Positions 44,205 through 55,382 of a stretch of DNA of 58,445 nt are shown in pieces. Made by a program: the position numbers and the translations under genes. Below the pieces are notes generated by a model. It was not told the DNA's origin. It ran no database searches and worked only from the letters and a program-made list of their open reading frames with translations. Each line of letters opens with the position of its first letter. Within the stretch, counting starts at the first letter, position 1. Origin of the DNA: Actinomortierella ambigua (Eukaryota; Mortierellomycota; Mortierellomycetes; Mortierellales; Mortierellaceae); NCBI GenBank assembly GCA_016098155.1, contig JAAAJB010000169.1:1-58445 (forward strand). Direction: 5' to 3'.

Positions 44205-45544
44205 GAATCCATGGTACCCCTACACCCTCTAACAAGCCCTCCTTCGCTCGCGCACACACTCTCCATCATGCCCCTACCATTCATACATCTTCTACTCCCC
44301 ACTAGAGTGTATTAATGAGACGAACAGGAGGGTGCCTTGGCATCGCCCTAAATAGGGTACAATATTTGTACACAAGGGATCCGATGTGGTTTTACTCTTT
44401 TGGGGAAGAGGTCCTAGCTTTTGACCTGCAGTTCATTTTTCGGCAATGCATGCCTTTCGCCTTCCTTCCAGTCGTACAACGACGCAAATGGGCGCTCCAA
44501 CCCTCCCCCCCCCCACTCTCCCCTGCACGACTTGGACGGTACAAGAAAAGAGAAGACGAATAAGAAGGAGGACAAAGAGGAGCATTCCTCAAACCCATCG
44601 CTCATTCGGATCACAAGCTTAAAAAAAACGCAAGTGCCCATTCATTTTTCAATGCAAATGCACGATACTGTCAGTCCTCCCGAACATTCTTTAGGGTTGG
44701 GGGGTATGTCATGTCATCCTTCCTATTCAAGTCTCCCTACCAACATTGCATGCAACTATTCTCTCTTTCTCTCTCCCTCTCACAATTCCTCTGTAAGACA
44801 TGCTTCCTCTGTTTTCTTTTGTGTTTTTGTTTGTGTTCGCATTGACAAACGAGATGATCTAGGGGAGCCCTTTTTCACGCTTGGGAATCCAAGTATGAAC
44901 GAGATACAATCATCCAACAACAACAACAACAACAACAAACACGAATGAGCGAACAGGGCATCTTCCCGAACGTCATGTTGCTCTTCGTTCCTCCTCCCCA
45001 ACCCCCTATTCTATTTCCCAGTCTATAGCCTAAAAAAAAAATCGCGTTCCTCCCAAAGGCTCGTGTTTTTCACGCAACACACCCCTATTTTTTCAGTTCT
45101 CTGTTACAAAATGCCTAGAGTAGACAAACTACCCCAACGAACAAGATAGACACAAGGGGGAGGACGAGGGCACGACATCAACCAGGGGCATCTTGAGAAG
45201 AGAGTAGAATAATAACAATACAAGCTTTTGACTCCAGGCACACGCGAGAGAACAGAACCACCAAAAACTGTGGAGAAACCGCCACGAGGGAAGTGAAACC
45301 CAATATTGGAACTTGTCGAACCAATGGACGTGCATCTGCGATTAAAAATAAAGGTGACGACGGTGCGGTCTTACAAATGCTTTGCGTATCGCGCGAAGAC
45401 AAAAAAAAAGAAGGTCCAAATGACCCAAGGACCCTCCACAGACCCTCGAAAGACCCTATTTCTCTAACTGACTGATCGCGTACTGTACCCGTATCCGTAT
45501 GGGAATATGAGTACCTCGCAGGTATCAACATGACCCAAAATCGA

Positions 45545-45560
45545 GTACCCCTGTGGGTAC
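45545..45560. other. Perfect short inverted repeat
   Basis: GTACCC-CTGT-GGGTAC, six-base arms and a four-base loop; a second, imperfect GTACCC/GAGTAC arrangement lies about 60 bases upstream. Possible hairpin or dimer-binding site; it may be chance. Confidence 0.35.
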
Positions 45561-46823
45561 GTCTGTTTTTTTGAAACGTAAGCACCACAACGACAATGAC
45601 AATGACCAAAAGAGGGAGAATGCGGAGAGAGAGGGAGGAAGAAAGGGCTTGTCAAGGTGGAACGGACCCCTCCCCAACCCTCCGTCTGATGCTGGTACAC
45701 AAAGAGAACACAGAGAGTGCTCTGTTCCTAAGCACTTACGTTGGTTCAAGACGATGTGGTTCAAAGGAAGACAGTGGTCCACTAAACACAGGAATCCCAG
45801 AGGATGGAGGCTTTGAGCAGTTGTGTGGATGGATTTCTCCGCGCGAGTAGAGGAGTGAGAGAGAGGGAAGAGGAGGAGTGTTACTGCGAGGGGGGGCAAT
45901 AATCTACAGAAGTAGGAGAGGGAGTGCGAAAGAACGGTGGAAAATGGGTCCAAGGGGAGGAGTGAGAATGGCTGTCTGCGGTTGAATTTAAGGTGGTGTG
46001 CAAAAGGAGGGGAAAAGGGCTGTTTGTTCCTTATATGTACAACTGGTGGTGGTAGCCATGGTAGAACTCAGCAGTGGGGTGCAACGTGAGTCGTAAGCAG
46101 TTGGGTGGATCAAGTGGCTGGACACCCTCCTCCTCCCCCACGCCTCTCTTTTTTTATTTTTGCTCAGCAAACGAGACTTGACAAATCGGAGGAGGGCCCT
46201 GAGCAGTGACATACTCATATACAACAGCAAGGTTCCTGCATATGTAGACAACTGGATCGGGGAACAAGGTGCAATAAGTACACTCAAAAGCAACGTGGCG
46301 CGCAACGTGCTTCCCCCCCCCCCCACTTACCACCGTATGAACAGCCCTCGGAAAAGATCCACCCTTGCTTTTTCTCCCTTTAGTTCACACCTTCCAAAAG
46401 CACACCTATCATAGGATATCACAAGCGAGTAAATAGACAACCACTTTCTTCCCATTGCAGCTCCTTATGGAATGCCTGTCGTGACTCTAAAACATATGGT
46501 GGTTGTGGGTGCCTTGTGTTTTCCTAGCAGCACGCAAGGGGGGATGGAGGAAGGGAGTGTCGACAGATGGACCAATGTGCTGCTCCAGAGATGGACCTGA
46601 CCAGGCTCACAACAGCAAGCAACAAAACAAAACAGAGTTGTATGAACAGGAAGAAAATTCTTTGGCACCGCCACTGACACAACTTTGGCACACACATGGT
46701 TCACAAATCAATGGGAGAACAAGGTACTGTACATACAAAGAGACCAGCTGATCAAAACAAAACGAGGAAAAAAAGCTCCTCAGCATGGTGGAGACTAAAC
46801 CATAACATCACTCCTGCTGTTAC

Positions 46824-46913
46824 CTGAACGATATGGCTGTTCCTTCTTCCCCGTCGTGCGTGTGCATGGTGGATCAGGGGGCCCGACTCGTTTGTAAGCC
46901 GACAGAGTAAGGT

Positions 46914-46917
<4 letters not shown>
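46824..46917 (-). other. Candidate first coding exon of an unidentified gene (minus strand)
   Basis: An ATG abutting a GA microsatellite opens a 31-codon frame (MNLTLSAYKRVGPPDPPC, then a Lys/Gln/Tyr-rich end) that runs into a GTAACA donor-like site in phase 1. Composition is protein-like. The following exon was not identified. It could be the start of a gene lying in the desert, or a distant start of the phosphodiesterase gene. Confidence 0.3.

Positions 46918-46947
<30 letters not shown>
46917..46947. repeat. TC microsatellite, followed by GT run
   Basis: About 15 TC units, then a separate GT run near 46960-46980. Confidence 0.93.
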
Positions 46948-46951
<4 letters not shown>

Positions 46952-47063
46952 GCGTGTGTGCGTATGTGTGTGTGTGTGTGTTCTCTTTTTGCTCTCCCTG
47001 CCCTCTGTTCTCACTCTCCTTTATTTTCCCTAGCATCTCCTTTCATTTTCCAGTGTTCTGGAC

Positions 47064-47144
47064 TCATAGCTGCACTCCTTCTTTTGTACTGATGGCGTAG
47101 CGCAAGAGTTTGTGAGCAAACTCTTCCAGTTCCTCCCAGTCTAT
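47064..47144 (-). other. Candidate terminal exon (minus strand)
   Basis: A strong CTCTTGCAG acceptor is followed by 26 codons to a TGA (IDWEELEEFAHKLLRYAIST, then KEGVQL). The amphipathic helix looks real. It lies about 290 bases downstream of the stop of the MERIT40-like gene on the same strand and could be an alternative 3' exon of it. A suitable donor in the last exon was not proven. Confidence 0.4.
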
Positions 47145-47299
47145 CTGCAAGAGTGTGAGAAAAGAGCAAAGTATGAAAGGGAGGCATGAGAGAGCTTTGA
47201 TCAGGGTCCTTCTTCCCCTTATCCAAACTTACTAGCAGCAGCCTTTCATTCAATGAAAGTGTTTATTTTCTCCTCTCTCCTCTCTCCTCTCTCCCCTCT

Positions 47300-47349
<50 letters not shown>

Positions 47350-47431
47350 ACGAGTCAAGAAGGGAATGATTTGCAACCTAGAGCTTTCCTCGTGTAACGA
47401 AAAACAACAACAAAAAATAGTTCACTAGCGA
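47145..47431. other. Intergenic or intronic stretch with long TC microsatellite
   Basis: About 290 bases between the candidate terminal exon and the MERIT40-like stop codon; mainly the TC run at 47303-47344 and its decayed edge. Confidence 0.6.
47303..47344. repeat. TC microsatellite, about 21 units
   Basis: Uninterrupted TC run, preceded by imperfect CTCTCC repeats. Confidence 0.95.
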
Positions 47432-49522
47432 CTAGTGGGTGACTGGTCCAGGCTTCGGTGACATGGGTCCATTGTCGGGAATCACGATCGGCTGCTGCGA
47501 TCCCGCGCGGGATGGGCTTGCCATTGTTTGAATACCAAGCGCTGGACTCGAAGATCGACCGCGGTCCTGGGCGACCCCCACGGTCAAGGATGCCGTGGTC
47601 GTGGTGGTCGTGGTGGATGGTGTCGCTGAGGAGGACGTGGTATTTGACGATGGTGACGCACCTCTTGTGGTCGTTGCTGATGTCGTTGTCGTTGCTGTTC
47701 CCGCTGCTACAACAGGCGATGATACGGCGGAGGATGGCTGACCAGTCGATGGCGACGAATTGGTCCGCATGATCTTCGGTGCTTCGTTCAGGATTTGGAT
47801 CTCATCTTCTTGGAGCTGAAGCTGGAGTTGTTGTTGCTGTTGTTGCTGCTGCTCAAGCTGTCGCTGGCGTTGCCTTTGCTGCCGTCGCTTTAGCTCCTCC
47901 TCTTCTTGTTGACGCAGACTAGGCGGCTTTGGAAGCACATAATCAAAGTCTATGTTGTCGTCTTGAGCCATCCGTTGTAAAGGGTTGGCCAGCAATTGTG
48001 TCATGGCCAAACTATACTTGCGGAACAGTCGAGTCATCTCGAAAAAGTATCCAGGTTGCTGCGGGTTCTCCATCTCTGTTAGACGATCATAGATTTTCTA
48101 TTGAAAGAAAAAAAAATAAGTATAAACAACCAAACAAGCGGAAAGTTTGAATTAGCTCACAGATTAACATGCTTGGGGGTCCCATCATTTTTTTTAGTCC
48201 GCTGAAAGACATACATTGATACATTGCAATGCCCATTTTTTTCTGTTACCTGAGGCTTGATATCACCCGCGACTTCTGAAGATCGGTTGTGAATGTAGAT
48301 ACAGTCAAAGTAAAATTTCCCTTCCATATGCAGTTCTTCAACCACCTAGTTGGAGAAACAAGAAAACACAAAGGGCACCATATTCGCATTAGTTCTAGAC
48401 CATGACATTCGGCTCGTAGGATGATATGGGCTTGATCAACAAAACATTAGGCGTGCTCTACCTCGCGGCGTGGCACTGACGGAAGAACGCCAGACCGTGT
48501 GTATATAAGGATCATCCGCGTGACAAAACTGTCTTCCTTGTTACCCATGCCGCGCGCCAACCTACACCATTGGAGTGAATATGAGGGCAGAGGGTGAGTG
48601 TTAAAGAATCAAGAAGTCGGTTGTTCTAGGCCCTCTTGAGCAAAGAAACCTCGGCTTCTCCGCCGCCACTGATGTAATCCGAATCGCGTTTGATACCGTA
48701 CACTTCTTCGAAGAGCGAGGTCGAGTCTATTCGAAACAAAAGAGGGAGCAGAAAAGTACACAGGTGATCGTAAGTACCTCACTTAGTCATGTTGGCGTCT
48801 CTGTTGTCCATGACCAGAAAAGAAAAGTCCGACACGAAAACATACCAAAGCTAGAGTACGTTCCCATAGCGTAGAGTTCATCGATGGCCATCTTGAAGAG
48901 GCTGACATCTCGTGTAAAGTCGACATGCTATCGAAAACAAGGACGGACAGGTCAATAGCTATCTTTTGTCTCGGATACGCGCCTCTCGGCCATTCTCGAA
49001 CAGGATCCACAAAACGTGAACAAAAACCTACCCAGACAGCCTTTTGGCCAAGGATCATTAATGCAAACTCATGTTGATCGTTCCATGAAGCCTTCTGTTC
49101 GACGAACCGCTTGATGAGCTGCTTTGTCCTTGTGATTCTCATCTCACTATGGATGTAAAGCAAGGGGAATTTTCCCTCCCCCTATCGATCGTTAGGTCTG
49201 GCTATCTTTACACCCAGCTCATTTTGACATGTCTGCCGTGCGACACTCAATTAAACGCGATGAGAACATTACTTCTGCTTATCGGCCGAGTGGAAGAACT
49301 CTTCCATAGAGCTATCCAGGTCAACGGCGAAGATCTGTCCACATATAACCAACAAGGAAGAACGTGTCCAGGTCAGTCAGAGTGCACGTCACTGGCAGAG
49401 GGTAGTGTGGTGGTGGAAGGAGACAGTAGTCATGTCTCCCCAGTTTCGCCTGTCAAAGTCATCAGGGCGTGGAGTGCACATACAATCCGCTCCCTGTGCA
49501 AGTCGGCTATTGGGTCATCCAT
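47432..49522 (-). CDS. BABAM1: MERIT40/BABAM1-like von Willebrand A domain protein
   Basis: Eight exons on the minus strand: 49484-49522, 49273-49334, 49032-49146, 48846-48927, 48702-48726, 48462-48561, 48250-48345, 47432-48097; 394 residues. Matches to MERIT40 along the chain: FAVDLDSSMEEFF (first strand and metal-site region), TKQLIKRFVEQKASWNDQHEFALMIL, AVWHVDFTRDVSLF, FVTRMILIYTRSGVLPS, FYFDCIYIHNRSSE and MTQLLANPLQR. In animals and plants MERIT40 is the scaffold of the BRCA1-A and BRISC complexes that hold the Lys63 deubiquitinase BRCC36. The C-terminus is a Gln-rich coiled coil and Ser/Thr-rich tail absent from animal proteins. The exon 5 donor (GT|GTACGG) was chosen because it alone fits the phase; an alternative donor at 48650 extends the exon but breaks frame. 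The start lies only 75 bases after TFB4. Confidence 0.82.
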
Positions 49523-49597
49523 TTTGGTGAAAAAGTAAGAATGCACCGTTGCATGTTGTGTCATGTAATGGGCTAACAATTCAGACAACGTGACCAT

Positions 49598-51179
49598 TTA
49601 TTGTGGCGTGCTTGGCGCACTCGGCCTTGGCGATGAACCCCCTGGACTGCTAGCGGCTCCCTTGACCCTCAGCCGTTGGGCAGCAGGAAGAAGAGGCTGA
49701 AACGCGAACTTTGTCCTGAAAGGGTTTAAAGGGAGAGAGAGGGCGAGTGACAGAGTCAGAAAGGCACACATACAAGTTTTGTCAAAGTCGTGCAATATGA
49801 AAGTATAGCAAACCCAACAAGGAGGGCTCCACCTACCGGCATGTAGAACAAACAGGCGAGAAGCTGCAAAAGACTAAGGAGGAAGAGAAAAGGAGATGAG
49901 AAATAGTCAGCATGTTGATACTATTCGAAATTCGCCCTTCCCCCAGCTGTAGCCCTTTGTACTCACTGGACAAGCATACGGAGCACACATAGCCAATGTC
50001 GACAATCTTTTTGTGGCAGAAGCACGCTGCTCGGAAATCCACTTGGTCTTGGCCAGGAAGGTAGAGGTAATCACGCGAATAGACATCGGGCAAGAATGAA
50101 AACTATGCATCATAGAGCCAAATGTTGTGAAAGAAACAAGTTGTCAGGCCTCCTGCCTTTTGTGGTGTTCTGTTTGGATTGCCATTGGCGCCTCGTTGTC
50201 AAAATTACCATCAAGAATTGCAAGAGTCCATGAGGGTCGTCAAGTCGAATATAGATGCCTCCTGTGATGTGAGATGCCTGCTGCAAAAAGACTGCATCCT
50301 CGCCCCAGATCTTGCACACGTCAATTGGGATGTTCTATCCAAGAGGACAATTCGGAGGCAGTTAGCTCGACTCAAGGCGTGAGATGATCGCGTGTCATTC
50401 TCTCTCGTCATTTGAATGGGGTACCACTTACTGCTTTCTGTGCAGAAAAGATACAATTCATGCTTGGGATATAATCGGAAGGGGCGTCGGGCGATACAGT
50501 GAGGACAAGGATCCTCGGCTTGATCCGACCCATACCATCTGCTTTGACCACCTGGTTAATATCTAGAGCCCCAATGTTGGGTTCCAATGAAAAAAGAAGG
50601 CAGAGTATGTCAGTTAATCAGCTATCTTCAAGAACAGCATCTACTTTTGTCCGCTCGATTTGCACAACATCATGGTTATTTACAGCATAGCCCAAGAGAC
50701 AATGACGCAGCAATTTTGGATGATCCAGGATTTTTCTCCGCAAGTGTTGGCTCAAAGTCTCGCAGCAGTTCATCGATCCCTTCCAGCACAGCGTCGTCCG
50801 CCACTTTGAAGGTCTGATACACATTGGCGTCCTTCTTCACTTGCGTCCTCACACCCGGCTCGTGATGGTCGCTTGGGTACACAAACTTGCTAAAGAAAGA
50901 ATGCAATGATATATGGTCAGTAGGTTGCCAACCTCATCCCACACGATTCGGACATCAATTGATCAATCGCTCGCTTTGAAGATAGTTTCCATACCTCACA
51001 CCAACATGACTTGCTATCACGGCAAGCTTGTTGTCGTGCCGCCCAGCAAGGTGGGCATTCATGAAAATGAGCATGTGTTGCAGGGCATTATTCAATTTTA
51101 GTGGCGCCGAAGGATGCTGCCACTCGAATGGGTTGGTGTCAATCACCAAGACCAACAAATTGGAATCGTCTATTCCCAT
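49598..51179 (-). CDS. TFB4: TFIIH core subunit p34
   Basis: Seven exons, complement(join(49598..49715,49837..49873,49967..50102,50209..50334,50432..50562,50684..50889,50995..51179)), 312 residues; all junctions GT-AG with consistent phase. An N-terminal von Willebrand A fold ([73 protein letters not shown]) is followed by a C-terminal C4-type zinc module: Cys243, Cys245, His246, Cys256, Cys259, Cys264, Cys270 and Cys273. It matches GTF2H3 along its length and is nearly the same size (human 308). The p34 subunit pairs with p44 in core TFIIH, needed for promoter opening by RNA polymerase II and for nucleotide-excision repair. It stands head-to-tail with the MERIT40-like gene, and its start faces the HYOU1 gene. 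MLLMG a few codons upstream is an alternative start. Confidence 0.95.
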
Positions 51180-51609
51180 GAGAAGCATAAAATGCAGAGA
51201 CAAGGGTGAGACTCATGGCCTTCTAAATGCGCTTCCTTCTCAGTGCAAGGTGCTTCTTTTGTCGCATTACCCTCTGCAGACTGCTTAGTGTTCATGGTTG
51301 TTGAAAGAAGAGCGTCAAACGAGTTTGTGGGGGGGGGGGTGGGTGGTTGTATGTTAAAAAAAAGCACGGTCACCCCCCCCTTGAAACGCACGTTCGATGC
51401 TGCCAATAAGCTGTCGTCGAGCTCTTCCTGTCCTTTTCTTCTTTTTTTTACTTTCCTTTGCCCTCCCACCCCCACCCCCTCATTCCCACGCATTCACTCT
51501 CATCCCCACCTACACTTGTTCATTCTGACATTTTGAATTGCCACCTAAACAACAACTCTCTCCATTTTCTATATCGTTTTTGATACATTCTTACGAGGCA
51601 AGGGCAAAA
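51180..51609. promoter_or_regulatory. Divergent promoter region of TFB4 and HYOU1
   Basis: 430 bases between opposite start codons. Contains a G run, a C run and CT-rich blocks near the HYOU1 side. No unfolded-protein-response element was confidently identified. Confidence 0.5.
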
Positions 51610-54600
51610 ATGCGGCAATTGCACATTCTAGGGATAGCAACAGCCCTGGCACTTTGCACAATCATCGGCCACCTCCACTCTGCCGAGGCCGCGATATTGT
51701 CGATCGACTATGGCACGGAATGGTTCAAAGTTGGACTTGTCAAGCCAAGAGTCCCCTTTGAAATTGTCCTCAATGCGGAGTCCAAGCGCAAGACGCCGTC
51801 CGTGATCACCATCCGTGGAAAGGACAGAGCTTTTTCTTCAGAGGCACTAAACCTGGTACGACGCAATGAACTTTCGAGATGTACTAAGAAAGACAGAAGA
51901 TGGCTATTCGTATTATTTACACTATGAGCTCTCTATCTCTCTCTCTCGCACATACCACATTCATAGGCCACACGTTTCCCAAAAGACTCATTTATGGCTC
52001 TAAAGCGGGTTCTTGGCCGCAGATACAGCGACCATCATTGCATCGAGTACCGCAGAATCTTGCCTACCAATATGATCCAAGACCTGGATCGAGGGGGCAC
52101 TGTAGGCTTTGAAACCACTGGCGGCGAGAAGTTCACGGCCGAGGAGCTGATCGCCATGCAGCTTGCCTTGGCCAGGGCACAGGCGGAAGAGGCCGCTGGT
52201 GGGGAATCTATCCGAGATGTGGTGATCACTGTACGTTGGGCTCTAGTAATTGCATCTGGTATATCGAATATCAGCTGTTCTGTGTACGACAAGGAAGAGA
52301 GTAACATCTGTTGAAACTTCTACTACATCTTCTTCTAGGTTCCTCCATACTTCAATCAGCAGGAGCGGCAAGCCATGCTCGATGCCGCCGAGCTGGCTGG
52401 GCTTCACGTTCTTTCGTTGATCCATGATGAGTCTGCGGGTAATGACCATAATGTTGCAGTGGAATGAAGGCTCCGGCTACCATCAGTATGCAGACAACTG
52501 AAACAGGAGTATGATCTCTCTCATATATGGTCTAGTCGCTCTGAACTACGCCATGACACGGACCTTCCCTGAGCAGCAGTGTCACCTCTTTTATGACATG
52601 GGTGCCGGTAGCACCGTAGCAAGTGTCATATGCTTCCGCGATGTCGTTTTACAAAACCCGGTGCGTACGGTCCAAGAAATCGAGATTATGGCGACTGGAT
52701 ACGACCCCACGCTGGGAGGCCAAGCCTTTGACATCCGTTTGCAAACTTTTTTGGCCAACCAGTTTCAGGGACAGAAGGAGAGTGCCCGACTCAGTACACC
52801 AGTGATGACCAACCCTCGTGCTATGGCGAAGTTGCTCAAGGAGGCCACCCGCATCAAGCAGGTCCTAAGCGCCAACACTGAGACGACTGCTTCGGTAAAC
52901 ATGAAGGGCACAAAAAAAATTGATATCTGAATTCAACCTCTCCTCCCTCCTTCTCTAACAACCCTGACTCCAATCATAATAGATCGAGAACGTCATGGAC
53001 GATATTGACTTTAAGCTCAAAGTCACTCGCCAAGACTTTGAGTCCCTTTCCGAAGACCTGATCGCACGTGTCCGCTATCCCATGGAGAAGGCAATCCAGC
53101 TCGCGAACATGACCCCAGATGACATCCAGTCTCTAATCCTTGTTGGTGGCGCCACCCGCACGCCCGCCATCCAGGCCTCGCTTGCCGCCATCATGACCGA
53201 GCTCAAGCTCGCCAAGAACGTCAATGCCGACGAGGCTGCCGTCCTTGGCGCCGTCTTCCGTGGTGCTTCCTTGTCCCGGCAGTTTCGCGTCAAAGAGATC
53301 CTGCTCAAGGACCGCTCCTTGTTTGCCTTCCAGGCTAGGTACTTTGGTGACAATCATCACAGTAAGCCGCCGATTGTCGAGTTCGCTGCCGCAAAGAAGA
53401 AGGATGACCACCATGATCAGTCGCCAATGAATGCTGCCGCGGTCAACGACGACATGAATATGGACGAAGAGGAGCGTGACCTGCCTATGCCTTTGGTGAT
53501 CCCCATTTTTGATGTCGGGACCGAGTTGGGCACTAGAAAGGTCATCACATGGAAGACCTCAGCCGACTTTGAATTTGACCTCGAGTATGGAGGCATCAGT
53601 AGCAGTGATAATCCCGACGGCGGCGGCGTTGCCAACGACAAAATTTCCCATATCGAGATCTCTGGCCTCACCGAAGCCATGAAACGGTTCCAGGAGACAG
53701 CCGTGGAAGGAACGCTGCCCACAGTCAAGGTCACCGTTGCCTTGACATCCTCAGCACTTGTCTTGGTCACGGATGCTACGGCTTTTATATCGACAGACCC
53801 GTCCAAGGTTGTCGTCGATCCTGCTGCGTCTTTCTCAGACCCGGCCAAGATGATCCGGAACATGAAGGACAAGGTTAAGGCGTTCCTCAAAGATGCGGAA
53901 AAGGTATACAAAAGTGAGCCGGAAAAGGACGAGTCAGCCCCCAGTCCAAGTCCAAAGATGAATGAAGAGATAGGGCGTGAGTCTGTGGAGGGGCGGGAAG
54001 ATCCTGCAGAGGGCGGCAATAGCGGTAGCAGTGGCGACTCGAAGGCAGCGTTCTCGGCGAAGGAGGCCACGAATGTAGCCCAAAACGACGAGTCTGTATC
54101 TTCGCTATCACCGCCTACGATTGTGATCAAAGAGGTTCCCTTGACAGTGAGGGTTACACCGCAGGGGCTACTCCCGCTCTCCTCTACCGCCAAGCTCAAA
54201 ATCCAATCCCGCCTGGCCCGCCTGAACAGGCACGACCAGAACAAGCGCGCACGCGCCGAGGCCCACAACCATCTTGAGGCGTTCCTGTACCGTGCACAGG
54301 ACCTGCTCACGCGCGAAGACATCCTTGAAGTCACCCAGGAGAGCCAGCGCGAGACCTTTTCTATCAAGCTGGCTGAGGCCACTGAATGGCTCGAGATGTA
54401 CGATGATAATGAAGATGAAGATGAAGACGAAGAAGATGATGATATCAATGGTAATGACAACCCGTTCGACGACGACAGCAAAGGTAGCAGTAACGACCGC
54501 CCAACCGCAAAGAAACTCAGCAAGACCGTCCAGCTGACGCAGCGACTCCAAGCCCTCCAAGCGCTTGAGCAACCCATCGCCTATCGTGCTGCCGAGCGAG

Positions 54601-55253
54601 CTGCGCGTGTGCCAGCACTCGAACGGCTCCAAGCCTTCATCGCCCACACCCGCCTGACCCTCCCATCCCTAGTGGCAAACGACACCAATCTCTTGACCGA
54701 CCAAGATACCCTGGCTCTCCTCTCGACTTGCCTCCAGGTTGAACAGGCCTACCGCGCCGAAGAGACCGCTCAGTCCCACCTCCACCCTTGGGACGATCCC
54801 ACCCTCACCACGGCCAAGATTCGGGCCTGGAGCCATGAGATTGAGGATGGGTGGGATCGCTTGATCCATCTCGAACAGACCCGTGCGTTTGAAAAACTGA
54901 AAAGGGAGGAGGCGGTTGCGGCGCAACAGAAAGCAAAACAGGACAAAGAGGCGGCAGCAGCAGCGGCGGCGGCGGCGGCGAAACAGAGTATGAAAGAGGA
55001 GGAGGAGAAGGAGAGCATGAAGGATGAGAAATCTGTCAAAGTCGAGGAAGTAGAAGCCAAGGCGGCGCAGGCCAAGGATGAGGAGGCTAAGGCGGTCAAA
55101 GTCGAGCATGAGAATGGCGAAGATGTGGAGGAACGGCAGCGGGGCTGGGTGGCAGGTGATGGGCAAACCGTCTTCGAGAAGCAGCAGCAGGAACAACAGC
55201 AGGGGCAGCAAGAACAGCAGGGAGAGAACGGGCGCTCAAAGGACGAGCTCTGA
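51610..55253 (+). CDS. HYOU1: ER-lumenal Hsp70-like nucleotide-exchange chaperone (GRP170)
   Basis: Five exons, join(51610..51855,51967..52230,52339..52438,52536..52894,52983..55253), 1079 residues, phases consistent. Signal peptide at residues 1-27 ([16 protein letters not shown]...AEA). An Hsp70 nucleotide-binding fold follows: [16 protein letters not shown] (phosphate 1 loop, GTE as in GRP170), [53 protein letters not shown] (phosphate 2) and [14 protein letters not shown] (adenosine site). Then a beta domain, an acidic linker (about 930) and a long Ala/Glu/Lys coiled-coil tail. It ends KDEL, a consensus ER retrieval signal. Yeast LHS1 and human HYOU1 are its counterparts: exchange factor for BiP/Kar2 and holdase in the ER. 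The alternative upstream Met at 51538 would bury the signal peptide, so 51610 was chosen. Confidence 0.94.
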
Positions 55254-55326
55254 GTGGGAAACGAACTTATGGCGTGTACATTCAGCGATAATTTCTTGGA
55301 ACCAAAATTGGCCTACCCACGTGCAA

Positions 55327-55332
55327 AATAAA
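55327..55332 (+). terminator. Candidate polyadenylation signal of HYOU1
   Basis: AATAAA 74 bases after the HYOU1 stop and 51 bases before the start of the next gene. Confidence 0.45.
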
Positions 55333-55382
55333 AGCGGCAAGATTACAGAAATCATGCATCCTTCACACCCCCGCATTCAACC

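Larger units (their letters stand above)
40222..47063. other. Gene desert of about 6.8 kb, low-complexity purine/pyrimidine-rich DNA
   Basis: No gene model can be supported across this stretch. Composition alternates between GA-rich and CT-rich blocks, with long homopolymers and several dinucleotide runs. Apparent frames are mostly Ser/Leu/Pro or Arg/Glu artefacts of CT/GA repeats. Three coding-like islands are listed separately. The stretch lies upstream of the phosphodiesterase and downstream of the MERIT40-like gene, both on the minus strand. Confidence 0.6.

Noticed and set aside
53417..54577. Long open frame (386 codons) on the minus strand
   Set aside because: Antisense to HYOU1; composition is the Ser/Leu-rich mirror of an acidic coding strand, and the sense strand has full family motifs.
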